64,000 nt of DNA, taken from Sva-07 sp963728355 (GTDB lineage Bacteria > Actinomycetota > Acidimicrobiia > Acidimicrobiales > Ilumatobacteraceae). Of this stretch, positions 8,556-17,208 are shown one piece after another. Position 1 is the first letter of the stretch. Each line of letters begins with the position of its first letter. The stretch covers positions 310,001 through 374,000 of the forward strand of contig CAVSJQ010000001.1 in assembly GCA_963728355.1 (NCBI GenBank), read 5' to 3'. The notes beneath the pieces are model-generated. The model ran no database searches. It was not told the origin of the DNA and saw only the letters and a list, made by a program, of their open reading frames with translations. A program made the position numbers and the translations under genes.

Positions 8556-9908
8556 GTGACCCAACTCGACGCTCCACCTTCGGCGCTCCTCGGCGATGCC
8601 TACGCGAACGACCGTGCCCGTGTCTTCCATTCGTGGTCGGTCCAGAGCGCGCTCGATCCGACGGTCATCGCCGGCGCATCCGGTTCGGCCTTCTGGGATC
8701 CCGACGGCACGACCTGGATCGACTTCACCAGCATGTTGGTAAACATGAACCTCGGCCACCAGCACCCGAAGATGGTCCAGGCGATCAAGAACCAGGCCGA
8801 CGTGCTGTGCATGGTCGCGCCACCGTTTGCCAACGACCAGCGGAGCGAGGCGGCTCGGCTGATCGTCGAGAAGGCGAACCGTGACGGCGCAGGCGGGCAC
8901 TTCGAGAAGGTGTTCTTCACCAATGCCGGCGCCGAGGCCGTCGAGAACGCGGTCCGTCTCGCCAAGGGCTACACCGGCCGGATGAAGGTGCTGTCGGCGT
9001 ACCGCAGCTACCACGGCGGCACGGCGCTGAGCGTCGGGCTGACCGGTGAGCCACGCCGCTTGGAGAACGAGCCGTCGGTGCCGGGGCTCGTGAAGTTCTG
9101 GGGGCCGTACCCGTACCGGTCGGCGTTCCATTCGTCGTCGTCCGAGGAGGAGACCGAGCGGGCGTTGCAGCACCTGCGTGACACCATCGTCATGGAGGGC
9201 GCCGACAAGATCGCCGCCATCATCCTCGAGCCGGTGGTCGGCACCAACGGCGTCCTCGTGCCGCCGCCCGGCTACCTCGAAGGTCTCCGTGCCCTCTGTG
9301 ACGAGTTCGGGATCGTCTGGATCGCCGACGAGGTCATGGCTGGATTCGGACGCACCGGCCAGTGGTTCGCCTGGCAGAACTGGGGCGCCCAGCCCGACCT
9401 GATCTGCTTCGCCAAGGGCGTCAACTCCGGCTACGTCCCGCTCGGCGGTGTCGTCATCTCCTCGACGATCGCTCACGCCTACGACGACAGGATGTTCCCC
9501 GGCGGCCTCACCTACTCCGGTCACCCGTTGGCGTGCGCAACAGCGGTCGCGAGCATCGGGATCTTCGAGGAGGAGGGCGTCCTGGTCCACGCGCGCCACC
9601 TCGGCGACGACATCATCGGACCGGCGTTGCGCGACATGGCCGAGCAGCATCCATCGGTCGGCGAGGTCCGCGGCCTGGGTGTGTTCTGGGCCGTCGAACT
9701 GGTCACCGATCCGTCGACCCGCGAACCCGCCCCTCCGTCGACGGTCTCCGCCGTCGTCGCCGAATGCAAGCGCAACGGCATGTGGCCGCTGTCGGCCGGC
9801 AACCGCATCCACGTCGTGCCGCCGTGCAACACGCCTGACGATCTCGCTCGCGATGGTCTCGCCATCCTCGACGCCGCACTCGCGGTCGCCGACGACGCCA
9901 TGGCCTGA
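8556..9908 (+). CDS. Class III aminotransferase (beta-alanine/omega-amino acid:pyruvate type candidate)
   Basis: A 450-residue PLP enzyme. Visible are the substrate loop 'SMLVNMNLGHQHP', phosphate-binding 'TNAGAEAVENA', the Asp of 'VWIADEVMAGFGRTG' that contacts the PLP pyridine nitrogen, and the Schiff-base Lys in 'CFAKGVNSGYVPLGG'. I take the GTG at 8556; the reading frame is open much further upstream but that part runs antisense to the hydrolase gene. The fold is shared by beta-alanine:pyruvate and taurine:pyruvate transaminases. Because the next operon makes beta-alanine from dihydrouracil, deamination of beta-alanine to malonate semialdehyde is the most economical role (inference). Confidence 0.85.
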   Translation: MTQLDAPPSALLGDAYANDRARVFHSWSVQSALDPTVIAGASGSAFWDPDGTTWIDFTSMLVNMNLGHQHPKMVQAIKNQADVLCMVAPPFANDQRSEAARLIVEKANRDGAGGHFEKVFFTNAGAEAVENAVRLAKGYTGRMKVLSAYRSYHGGTALSVGLTGEPRRLENEPSVPGLVKFWGPYPYRSAFHSSSSEEETERALQHLRDTIVMEGADKIAAIILEPVVGTNGVLVPPPGYLEGLRALCDEFGIVWIADEVMAGFGRTGQWFAWQNWGAQPDLICFAKGVNSGYVPLGGVVISSTIAHAYDDRMFPGGLTYSGHPLACATAVASIGIFEEEGVLVHARHLGDDIIGPALRDMAEQHPSVGEVRGLGVFWAVELVTDPSTREPAPPSTVSAVVAECKRNGMWPLSAGNRIHVVPPCNTPDDLARDGLAILDAALAVADDAMA

Positions 9909-9977
9909 CGATCTCGTGAACGCTCAGGCATCCACCGCACCGACGTGTTCCTGCGAACGCCGCTGTCAGCGGCCACG

Positions 9978-10673
9978 ATGACCGACTCGGCGGACACCTT
10001 CGGCGAGCGCCTCACCCTGCACCTGCGGTCGTGGGTGGGCGAGTGGCCTCCGCGTGCGGCCGGTGTGCACGTGGTGGGTGATCCGGCACGGCTGGAGCCG
10101 ACGTGGGACGGCACCGTGCGCCCGCTGCACGGCGTCGGCGACGGCGCCGGCACGGTGATCGCCGTCCCTCCCGCCGCCGCTGAGGCTGTCAGGGAGGCGA
10201 TCGGTGACGATCTCGACCGCCGAGGCCTCGGTGACGAGCTCGGCAGGATTCTCGGCGTCGGCCCGGCCGCGTTCGGCGCAGGAGTCTTCCGCACGACCGA
10301 CCGGGTGAACCCGGACATCGCCGACGTCGGCACGTGGTTCGAGCAGCAGACCGATGACCTTCCCGAGTGGTTGGCGCCGTTCAACGGGCCCCGGTTGGTG
10401 GCGTTCCACGACGACGGGCGCCCGATCGCCGGCGTCGGCATCAAGATCCACGATCGCTACGGCCAGGAGTTGTCGGTGGTCACCGAGGAGGCCGCCCGCG
10501 GACAGGGGTTGGCCCGACGCCTCGTCGCCACGGCTGCCAGACACATCCTCGCGGCGGGCGCCGTACCGACCTACCTCCACGCGCCCGACAACACCGCCAG
10601 TGCGCGGGTCGCCGAAGCGGTCGGGTTCGCCGACCGCGGCTGGACCGTGCACGGCCTCTGGCCCCGTCGCTGA
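9978..10673 (+). CDS. GNAT-family N-acetyltransferase
   Basis: A 231-residue protein (242 if the upstream GTG at 9945 is used). The N-terminal 100 residues are poorly conserved. The C-terminal half has the GNAT acetyl-CoA pyrophosphate loop in 'EEAARGQGLARRL' and a late 'HAPDNTASARVAEAVGF' segment typical of the family. It follows the aminotransferase by about 70 bp on the same strand and ends before a strong hairpin. Acceptor substrate is unknown. Confidence 0.8.
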   Translation: MTDSADTFGERLTLHLRSWVGEWPPRAAGVHVVGDPARLEPTWDGTVRPLHGVGDGAGTVIAVPPAAAEAVREAIGDDLDRRGLGDELGRILGVGPAAFGAGVFRTTDRVNPDIADVGTWFEQQTDDLPEWLAPFNGPRLVAFHDDGRPIAGVGIKIHDRYGQELSVVTEEAARGQGLARRLVATAARHILAAGAVPTYLHAPDNTASARVAEAVGFADRGWTVHGLWPRR

Positions 10674-10721
10674 CGGCAAGCTCGGGCCGCGGCCCCAACC
10701 CTGGCCTGATCTGCCGCCGTT

Positions 10722-10764
10722 CTCGTGAACAAATGGGCGGCTGATGCGCCCATTTGTTCACGAG
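10722..10764. terminator. Perfect 18-bp stem hairpin between convergent genes
   Basis: Arms at 10722-10739 (CTCGTGAACAAATGGGCG) and 10747-10764 are exact reverse complements around a 7-nt loop. The hairpin sits between the GNAT gene (plus strand) and the end of the pyrimidine operon (minus strand) and would terminate both transcripts. It has no clear T-tract and is unrelated in sequence to the two palindrome families. Confidence 0.7.
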
Positions 10765-10790
10765 TTGGACAGCGCGCGGTCAGCGGATGA

Positions 10791-12038
10791 TTACTCGCCG
10801 CCTTCGTTCAACGTCACGTCGGTCGGCTCGTACATGTCTCCGAAGAGATCCAGGTCCATGTCGACGAGCAGTGCCCAGGCGCCCTCGACGATCTCGTTGG
10901 TGAATGCGCCATCGGTCGGCGGTGCGGTCAGCACCGTCGCCCCTTCGAGGTTCGGGGTGTTCTGGCTGATCTCGACCGTGCGGTCCCAGGCGTTCTGATC
11001 GATGTAGCCGATGCCGTCCGGGGACGGCCAGATCAGCTTGTTGACCTCGTTCATCTGCCACAGCTGATGGCTGGCGCCGAGCGTGGAGCCGGACGCGACG
11101 ACGATGTCGCGGCACTCCTCGAGGTTGTCGCGGCAGTACGCCCATCCCTGCATCGAGGCCGCCACGAAGCGAGTCGCCGCGTCCTTGTACTCGGGATCGT
11201 CGGCGAGCCGAGCCGCGTCGGCCCAGATGGCGTCCTGGAGCATGCCGACGCCGATCTCCTCGTAGCTGATGACGTTGAAGTCCTCGGGTTGGTACAGCTC
11301 GCCGGTGTCGGGGTTGACGGCTTCGAGCACCTGTGCGTACTCGTTGTAGGTCATCGCCTCCGCTGCGTCGATCGAGCCGTCGAGCAGGGCGACCATGTCG
11401 AACTGCTGGCCGACGAGATCGACATCGGTGGCCGGATCGAGCCCGGCCTCACCGATCGCTGCGAACACTTCGTACTCGTTGCCGAATCCCCAGTTGCCGA
11501 TCTTCTTGCCGGCGAAGTCCGCTGGGGTGGTGATGTCCTGATCGGCGAAGCTCACCTGGAGCGTGCCGGAACGCTGGTAGATCTGCGCGATGTTCACGAT
11601 GTCGGCACCGGCTTCACGACTGGCGAGCGCCTTGGGGACCCACGCCAGGGCGAAGTCGACGTCGCCGTTCGCGAGCTGGGTCTGCGGCACGATCTCGACG
11701 CCGCCCTCCACGATCTCGACGTCGAGGCACATGTCCTCATAGAACCCCTTGTCCTGGGCGGCGAAGTAGCCGGCGAACTGCGCCTGGGTGAACCACTGGA
11801 GCTGCAGGCTGACGGAATCGAGCTCGTCGCACTCACCCATCGAACCGCTGTCCTCGGCCGCTGCGTCAGTGTCGTCGGTCGCCGCTTCGGTGTCGTCGGT
11901 CGCCGCCTCCGTCCCGTCGGTCGCGGCCTCGGTGGACGACGACTCCGCTGAGGAATTGTCGTCGTCGCTGCCGCACGCCGCCAGTAGCGACACGGCGACG
12001 AGACCTGCCGTGAGGTATCTGATCCGTTGCGTGTTCAT
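10791..12038 (-). CDS. ABC transporter substrate-binding lipoprotein, NMT1/THI5-like (NitT/TauT type)
   Basis: A 415-residue lipoprotein with lipobox SLLAAC at about 22. A low-complexity linker to about 65 carries a TEAATDD heptad encoded by three 21-bp repeats (11869-11931). The NMT1-type periplasmic-binding domain follows ('LQLQWFTQAQFAGYFAAQDKGFY', then 'PADFAGKKIGNWGFGNEY'). It is the last gene of the operon. The start is fixed by GGGGGAG seven bases before the ATG, and the start overlaps the permease stop by ATGA. A pyrimidine or ureide ligand is inferred from the operon. Confidence 0.9.
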   Translation of the reverse strand: MNTQRIRYLTAGLVAVSLLAACGSDDDNSSAESSSTEAATDGTEAATDDTEAATDDTDAAAEDSGSMGECDELDSVSLQLQWFTQAQFAGYFAAQDKGFYEDMCLDVEIVEGGVEIVPQTQLANGDVDFALAWVPKALASREAGADIVNIAQIYQRSGTLQVSFADQDITTPADFAGKKIGNWGFGNEYEVFAAIGEAGLDPATDVDLVGQQFDMVALLDGSIDAAEAMTYNEYAQVLEAVNPDTGELYQPEDFNVISYEEIGVGMLQDAIWADAARLADDPEYKDAATRFVAASMQGWAYCRDNLEECRDIVVASGSTLGASHQLWQMNEVNKLIWPSPDGIGYIDQNAWDRTVEISQNTPNLEGATVLTAPPTDGAFTNEIVEGAWALLVDMDLDLFGDMYEPTDVTLNEGGE

Positions 12039-12883
12039 GTGTGTGCTCCCCCGGGGGCGAGGCCCCCTGTGTGTTGTTGTGGTTGTGATCGTGTGCGGCG
12101 CGACGGCTGCGGCGATGCGGGTCGGCGTGCTGGTGACGCCACTCGCTCGAGCAGCACCGCCGCGGCGTAGAAGGCGAGTCCGAGGGCGCAGGCGCCGATC
12201 ACGTACGCCCACGAAGCGGCCGTCCGCGAGACGGCTGCATTCGACGTGATCCCGTAGCCGAGGCCGTTCTGGCTGCCACCGAAGTACTCGGCGACGAAGG
12301 CGGTGATGACGGCGACCGGCGCGGCGATCTTCAGCGCCGTGAACAGGTACGCGAGGGCGTTGGGGATCCTGGTCTTGCGCAGGATCTCGGACTTCGACGC
12401 GGCGTAGGAGTGCATCAGCTCCATGTGGATCGGGCTCACCTGCCGCAGACCCTTGGCGACGTTGACCAGCACGATGAAGGACACCACCAGCGTCACCATC
12501 AGACGCCGTGGCACCTCCGTGGTGCTCGAGAACATGTTGTTGAACACGGGCACGAGCACGATGATCGGGATCGCATTGAGCGCTACGGCGAGCGGCGTGA
12601 CCAGCTCGTTGAGCACGTTGAACCGCATGAGGATGAAGCTGAGCGCCACACCGCAGACCACGCCGAACACCAGCCCGACCAGCGCGTTGGCGCCGGTGAC
12701 CGTCATCGCGTCCCACACCTTGTCGACGTTGTCGACCAACGCCGACCAGATCGCAGAGGGCGCGGGGAGCAGGAACGGTTTGATGTCGAAGATCCGCACG
12801 ATCAGTTCCCACGTGCCGACGAACAGTGCGCCGACGATCAGCGGGGGCACGACGATCCGCCACACCGAACGCAGCGCACTCAT
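12035..12883 (-). CDS. ABC transporter permease (NitT/TauT type)
   Basis: A 282-residue integral membrane protein with about six hydrophobic segments and the EAA-type cytoplasmic loop around 'MHSYAASKSEILRKTRIPNA' that contacts the ATPase. The C-terminal 35 residues are hydrophilic, rich in Arg, Pro and Gln, and overlap the ribosome-binding region of the binding-protein gene. It overlaps the ATPase gene upstream by 4 bp (ATGA), so translation is likely coupled. Confidence 0.9.
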   Translation of the reverse strand: MSALRSVWRIVVPPLIVGALFVGTWELIVRIFDIKPFLLPAPSAIWSALVDNVDKVWDAMTVTGANALVGLVFGVVCGVALSFILMRFNVLNELVTPLAVALNAIPIIVLVPVFNNMFSSTTEVPRRLMVTLVVSFIVLVNVAKGLRQVSPIHMELMHSYAASKSEILRKTRIPNALAYLFTALKIAAPVAVITAFVAEYFGGSQNGLGYGITSNAAVSRTAASWAYVIGACALGLAFYAAAVLLERVASPARRPASPQPSRRTRSQPQQHTGGLAPGGAHT

Positions 12884-13728
12884 CGGTCCTCGATCCCGCG
12901 CACGGCCACGGGCTCGGCCGGCGTGCCCTCACCCCGGCGGAGGGCCTCGCGCACCTCGGTGATCTTCTTGTAGAACGCGTCGTCCTCGCGGGTGTCCTCG
13001 TCGCGTTCGCGGCCGAGGTCGACGTCGATCACGTCGGTGATCCGACCAGGTCGCGCCGACATCACCACGACGCGATTGGCCAGGTACACCGCCTCGGGGA
13101 TCGAGTGGGTGACGAACACGACCGTGGTGTCCGCCGCCTCGCAGATGCGCAACAGCTCGGCCTGCATGTGCTCGCGTGTCATCTCGTCGAGCGCTCCGAA
13201 CGGCTCGTCCATCAGCAGCAGCGGCGGATGCGCGGCAAGCGCGCGGGCGATGGCGACGCGCTGTTGCATGCCGCCCGACAGCTGCCAGGGCAGGTGATCG
13301 CCGAACTCGGCGAGCTGGACGAGTTCGAGCATCTCGTCGGCCCGCGCCCGGCGCTTGCTCTTGGCCCAGCCCTTCAGCTCGAGCGGGAGCTCGATGTTCT
13401 TGCGCACGGTGCGCCACTCGAACAGACCGGACTGCTGGAACGCCATCCCGTAGTCCTGGTCGAGCCGCGACTGCCGCGCCGACTTGCCGTTGACGAGCAC
13501 GGTGCCGGAGGTCGGTTCGATCAGGTTCGCGATCAGCCGGAGCAGCGTGGACTTGCCGCAGCCCGACGGTCCGATCAACGCCACGAAGTCGCGCGGAGCG
13601 ACGACCAGGTCGATCGCCGCGAGTGCATCGACCTGATTCGATCGGCCCTGGTTGAAGACCATCGACGTCTGCTCGACCACGACCGCTGCCGACGCTGACG
13701 GGTTGATCGACGGGTTGGCGGCGCTCAT
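12880..13728 (-). CDS. ABC transporter ATP-binding protein (NitT/TauT type)
   Basis: A 282-residue nucleotide-binding subunit. Walker A is GPSGCGKST (about 53), the Q-loop lies in 'GMAFQQSGLF', the signature is LSGGMQQR, Walker B is LLLMDEPFGALD, and the switch His is in 'VFVTHSIPEA'. The ATG at 13728 overlaps the preceding permease stop by 4 bp; the long open frame upstream of it is antisense to that permease and is not coding. It energises uptake of the ligand of the adjacent binding protein. Confidence 0.94.
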   Translation of the reverse strand: MSAANPSINPSASAAVVVEQTSMVFNQGRSNQVDALAAIDLVVAPRDFVALIGPSGCGKSTLLRLIANLIEPTSGTVLVNGKSARQSRLDQDYGMAFQQSGLFEWRTVRKNIELPLELKGWAKSKRRARADEMLELVQLAEFGDHLPWQLSGGMQQRVAIARALAAHPPLLLMDEPFGALDEMTREHMQAELLRICEAADTTVVFVTHSIPEAVYLANRVVVMSARPGRITDVIDVDLGRERDEDTREDDAFYKKITEVREALRRGEGTPAEPVAVRGIEDR

Positions 13729-14603
13729 CCGACCGCTTCCCGAGGACGGTTGCGCATCATCACCGCTTCGATGAGGACCACGAGACCGAACATCACGAGG
13801 CCGAGCACGGCGGCGCCGAACACGGCGGTGTACACCTGGGCGGGATCGCTGGTGGCCTTCTGACCGTAGGTCAACGCCGCGAAACCGACCCCGCGCACTC
13901 CCGTCGAGATCTCCGAGACGATCACGCCGATCACCGCCGCGGTCGCACCCAACTTCACACCGGGCACCATGGTAGGGATGGCCGCCGGGAACCGCAGCTT
14001 CACGAGCGTCGTCGTCCAGCCCGCCGCGTAGCTGTCCATCAGCTCGAGCGATGCCGGTGGCGGGTTGCTGAGGCCCTTCAGCGTCGCAACCGAGATCGGG
14101 AAGAACGCGAGGAACGCTCCGAGCGCTGCCACCCACATCCATTTCGGGAGATCCCAGTTGCCGCCCAGCGCAGCCACCTGCGGTGCCAGTGCGATGAGCG
14201 GCACCGTCTGCGACGCGATGACGTAGGGGAGCAGGCCGCGCTCGACGACCTTGAAACGGGCCATCGCGATCGCCAACGCGATCCCGAACACCGCGCCGAG
14301 CAACAGCCCGACGAGGGCCATGCGGAACGTGTACCAGCTGTACCCGACGATCGCCAGCCAGATCGGTGTGTCCTTGCCCCGGACCTCCGGATCGAACAGC
14401 CGACTCGTCATCTCCCACGTGTGCGGCATCGCCTGATCGCTCGCCTTCGGGATCACCCGCCAGCCGAACACCTCGGCGCCGGCCTCGGGTCCGACGAGTT
14501 TGTAGAGCTCCCAGAGCGCCGCCACACCGGCGAGCGCCAGCACGAAGAGCACGACCCGGCGCGCGCCGTGCCGAATCACGGCTGCGCCGTCACGACCGGG
14601 CAA
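13725..14603 (-). CDS. ABC transporter permease (NitT/TauT type), second subunit
   Basis: An integral membrane protein of 284-292 residues, starting at TTG 14603 (overlapping the LLM gene by 14 bp) or GTG 14579. It has an N-terminal hydrophobic anchor ('VVLFVLALAGVAALWELY'), a hydrophilic excursion of about 50 residues, five further membrane segments and the EAA loop near 'MDSYAAGWTTTLVKLRFPAA'. It pairs with the second permease to form a heterodimeric channel. The two permeases differ clearly in sequence, so this is not a recent duplication. Confidence 0.88.
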   Translation of the reverse strand: MPGRDGAAVIRHGARRVVLFVLALAGVAALWELYKLVGPEAGAEVFGWRVIPKASDQAMPHTWEMTSRLFDPEVRGKDTPIWLAIVGYSWYTFRMALVGLLLGAVFGIALAIAMARFKVVERGLLPYVIASQTVPLIALAPQVAALGGNWDLPKWMWVAALGAFLAFFPISVATLKGLSNPPPASLELMDSYAAGWTTTLVKLRFPAAIPTMVPGVKLGATAAVIGVIVSEISTGVRGVGFAALTYGQKATSDPAQVYTAVFGAAVLGLVMFGLVVLIEAVMMRNRPREAVG

Positions 14604-15606
14604 GTGATTGGTTCCTGAGTGCGGGGATCACGTGCTCGCCGTACTGCGTGAGGGTGTGGTCCTTGCCGTCGTGTTGGAGATAGATGGCGAACTGGTCGAC
14701 CCCGAGATCGGAAAGAGCGTGCAGGCGCTCGAGCTGGGCCTCGACCGGACCGAGGATGCAGAACCGGTCGATGATCTCGTCGGGCACGAACGTCGTGTGG
14801 ATATTGCCGACCTGGCCGTGCTCGTTGTAGTCGTACGCCTGTCGTCCCTTGATGTAGTCGGTGAGCGCGGCCGGCACCGGCGCCGAGTCGCCGTAGCGCT
14901 CGACGATGTCGGCGACGTGGTTGCCCACCATGCCGCCGAACCAGCGGCACTGGTCGCGCATGTAGGCCATGTCGTCGCCCACGTAGGCCGGCGCCGCGAC
15001 GCAGATCGTGAGGTCGTCCGGATTGCGACCGGCGTCACTCGCCGCCGTCCGCACGGCACCGATTGTCCATTCCGCGATCGACAGATCGGCCAACTGGAGG
15101 ATGAACCCGTCGCACGTTTCCCCGATCAGCTTCAGCGCCTTCGGGCCGTACCCGGCGCCCCACACCTCGAGGCGGCTCTTCGACGCCCACGGCAGCGTGA
15201 TCGTCGAGCCGTTGTAGTCGACGCTGCGACCGTTGGCGAGTTCACGGATGACGTTGATCGACTCGCCCATCGTGGCGAGCGTCGTCGGCTTGCCGTTGGT
15301 GACCCGCACCGCCGAGTCGCCTCGACCGATCCCGCAGACCGTGCGGTTGCCGTACATCTCGTTGAGGGTCGCGTACGTCGACGCGGTGACCGTCCAGTCG
15401 CGCGTCGCCGGGTTGGTGACCATCGGTCCGACGACGATGTTGCGGGTCTCGTCGAGGATCTTGGAGTGGATGACGTAGGGCTCCTCCCACAAGATGTGCG
15501 AGTCGAACGTCCACACGTGCGAGAACCCGTACGCCTCGGCCCGCTTCGCCAGATCGATCACGCGCGCTGCAGGTGGCGTCGTCTGCAGAACCAGGCCGAC
15601 ATCCAT
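14590..15606 (-). CDS. LLM-class flavin/F420-dependent oxidoreductase in pyrimidine operon (TIGR03842-like)
   Basis: A 338-residue TIM-barrel enzyme of the luciferase-like family, resembling the CPS_4043-type subgroup that is related to methylenetetrahydromethanopterin reductase. Landmarks are 'AYGFSHVWTFDSH', 'TNPATRDWTVTASTYATLNE', 'GIGRGDSAV' and 'VWGAGYGPKALKLIGE'. It shares one base with the dehydrogenase stop (TGATG) and overlaps the permease start, so it is embedded in the pyrimidine operon. Its reaction is not established. As the only redox flavoenzyme in the operon, and with no dihydropyrimidine dehydrogenase visible, it may reduce uracil/thymine (inference). A pyrimidine oxygenase role like RutA is a less likely alternative. 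Confidence 0.88.
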   Translation of the reverse strand: MDVGLVLQTTPPAARVIDLAKRAEAYGFSHVWTFDSHILWEEPYVIHSKILDETRNIVVGPMVTNPATRDWTVTASTYATLNEMYGNRTVCGIGRGDSAVRVTNGKPTTLATMGESINVIRELANGRSVDYNGSTITLPWASKSRLEVWGAGYGPKALKLIGETCDGFILQLADLSIAEWTIGAVRTAASDAGRNPDDLTICVAAPAYVGDDMAYMRDQCRWFGGMVGNHVADIVERYGDSAPVPAALTDYIKGRQAYDYNEHGQVGNIHTTFVPDEIIDRFCILGPVEAQLERLHALSDLGVDQFAIYLQHDGKDHTLTQYGEHVIPALRNQSLARS

Positions 15607-17090
15607 CAGCGCGTCTCGGGGAATCCGAGGTCGACGCTGCTGGTGGAGGGATCGGGCCAGCGGCTGGTGACCACCTTGGCCCTCGTGTAGAAGTTGATCC
15701 CCTCGGGACCGTACATGTGGGTGTCGCCGAACAGGCTCGCCTTCCAGCCGCCGAAGCTGTAGTAGCTCACGGGCACCGGCACCGGCACGTTGACGCCGAC
15801 CATGCCGACCTGGACGTCGAACTGGAACTGCCGCGCCGCACCACCGTCGCGGGTGAAGATCGCCGTGCCGTTCGCGTACGGGTTGGCGTTGATCGTGTCG
15901 ATGCCGTCCTGGTAGCCGGCGACCCGCATCACCGACAACACCGGACCGAAGATCTCGTCGCGGTAGCAGGCCATGTCGGTCGTGACGTGGTCGAGCAGGG
16001 TCGGGTTGAGAAAGTAGCCGTCTGCCGGCGCGCCGGCGCGTCCGTCGACGACGAGGGTCGCCCCTTCCTCGGGAGCGTTGTTCACGTAGCCGCGTACCCG
16101 GTCGCGATGCTCGGCGGTGACGAGCGGGCCCATCTCGTTGTCGGGCTCGTTGCCGGGGCCGACCTTGATCGACGGGATGCGGTCGGCGATCTTGGCGACC
16201 AGCTCGTCGGCGATCGACTCGGCGGCGAGCACGACGCTGATCGCCATGCACCTCTCCCCCGCCGATCCGTAGCCGGCGCCGACGGCCGCATCGGCGGCCA
16301 TGTCGACATCGGCGTCGGCGAGCACGAGCATGTGGTTCTTGGCGCCACCGAGCGCCTGGACCCGCTTGCCGTTGGCGGTTCCCGTCTCGTAGATGTACTT
16401 GGCGATCGGGGTGGAACCGACGAAGCTCACCGCGGCGATGTCGCCGTGCTCCAGGATCGCATCGACGGCGACCTTGTCGCCCTGCACGACGTTGAAGCAG
16501 CCGGCGGGAAGGCCGGCCTGGGCGAGCAGCTCGCCCAGGTACAAGGCAACCGACGGGTCCTTCTCCGACGGCTTGAGCACGAACGTGTTCCCGCAGGCCA
16601 GTGCGTTGGCGAACATCCACATCGGGACCATCGCCGGGAAGTTGAACGGCGTGATACCGGCCACCACACCGAGCGGCTGACGGATCGAGTACACGTCGAT
16701 ACCGCCGGCGGCCTGCTCGGAGTAGTCACCCTTGATCAGCTGCGGGATACCGCAGGCGAATTCGACGTTCTCCAACCCGCGGGCGACCTCGCCCATCGCG
16801 TCGGACAGCACCTTGCCGTGCTCGGCGGTGACCAGCGAGGCGATCTCCTTGCGGTTGGCGTCGATCAGCTCGCGGAGGCGGAACATCACCTCGGCCCGCT
16901 TCGACAGTGACGTCGAGCGCCATGCCGGGAACGCGGCCTTCGCCGATGCGACCGCTGCGTCGACCTCGTCGACCGACGCCAACCCGACCTCCGCGGTCTG
17001 CTCGCCGGTCGCAGGGTTGAACACCGGCGAGGTGTTACCGGAGGTCGACTCGACGACCCGCCCGTCGATCCAGTGGGAAATGGTTTTCAT
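15606..17090 (-). CDS. mmsA: CoA-acylating methylmalonate/malonate-semialdehyde dehydrogenase
   Basis: A 494-residue aldehyde dehydrogenase of the MmsA/IolA type (496 if the GTG at 17096 starts it). Seen are 'SHWIDGRVVESTSG', 'ITPFNFPAMVPMWM', 'GSTPIAKYIYE', and the catalytic Cys in 'GSAGERCMAIS', where this subfamily replaces the usual GQ.C context. It oxidises malonate semialdehyde to acetyl-CoA and methylmalonate semialdehyde to propionyl-CoA, the final step of beta-alanine and beta-aminoisobutyrate breakdown. That fits the flanking dihydropyrimidinase and amidohydrolase genes. Confidence 0.93.
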   Translation of the reverse strand: MKTISHWIDGRVVESTSGNTSPVFNPATGEQTAEVGLASVDEVDAAVASAKAAFPAWRSTSLSKRAEVMFRLRELIDANRKEIASLVTAEHGKVLSDAMGEVARGLENVEFACGIPQLIKGDYSEQAAGGIDVYSIRQPLGVVAGITPFNFPAMVPMWMFANALACGNTFVLKPSEKDPSVALYLGELLAQAGLPAGCFNVVQGDKVAVDAILEHGDIAAVSFVGSTPIAKYIYETGTANGKRVQALGGAKNHMLVLADADVDMAADAAVGAGYGSAGERCMAISVVLAAESIADELVAKIADRIPSIKVGPGNEPDNEMGPLVTAEHRDRVRGYVNNAPEEGATLVVDGRAGAPADGYFLNPTLLDHVTTDMACYRDEIFGPVLSVMRVAGYQDGIDTINANPYANGTAIFTRDGGAARQFQFDVQVGMVGVNVPVPVPVSYYSFGGWKASLFGDTHMYGPEGINFYTRAKVVTSRWPDPSTSSVDLGFPETR

Positions 17091-17114
17091 CGTCACTCTC
17101 GTTCTCGGTGAATC

Positions 17115-17145
17115 GTTACGCCAGGGGTCAGACCCCCGGCGTCAC
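17115..17145. repeat. Intergenic palindrome family 1, copy A
   Basis: A 31-bp near-perfect palindrome starting GTTACGCCAGGGGTCAGACC; one arm end reads GTCAC instead of GTAAC. With copy B, 30 bp further on and in inverted orientation, it occupies the gap between the dihydropyrimidinase and mmsA genes inside the operon. Confidence 0.85.
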
Positions 17146-17175
17146 GATGTTGCTGTGCTGGTTGACCGTCGGTGC

Positions 17176-17206
17176 GTTACGCCGGGGGTCTGACCCCTGG
17201 CGTAAC
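17176..17206. repeat. Intergenic palindrome family 1, copy B
   Basis: The 31-bp element in inverted orientation (GTTACGCCGGGGGTCTGACC...). It ends 2 bp from the dihydropyrimidinase stop codon. The A/B pair could form two separate hairpins or one long hairpin in the mRNA. Confidence 0.85.
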
Positions 17207-17208
17207 GC

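Noticed and set aside
12039..12932. Extension of the binding-protein frame through the permease gene
   Set aside because: The lipoprotein signal peptide with a good ribosome site begins at 12038; the extension is the shifted reading of the overlapping permease.
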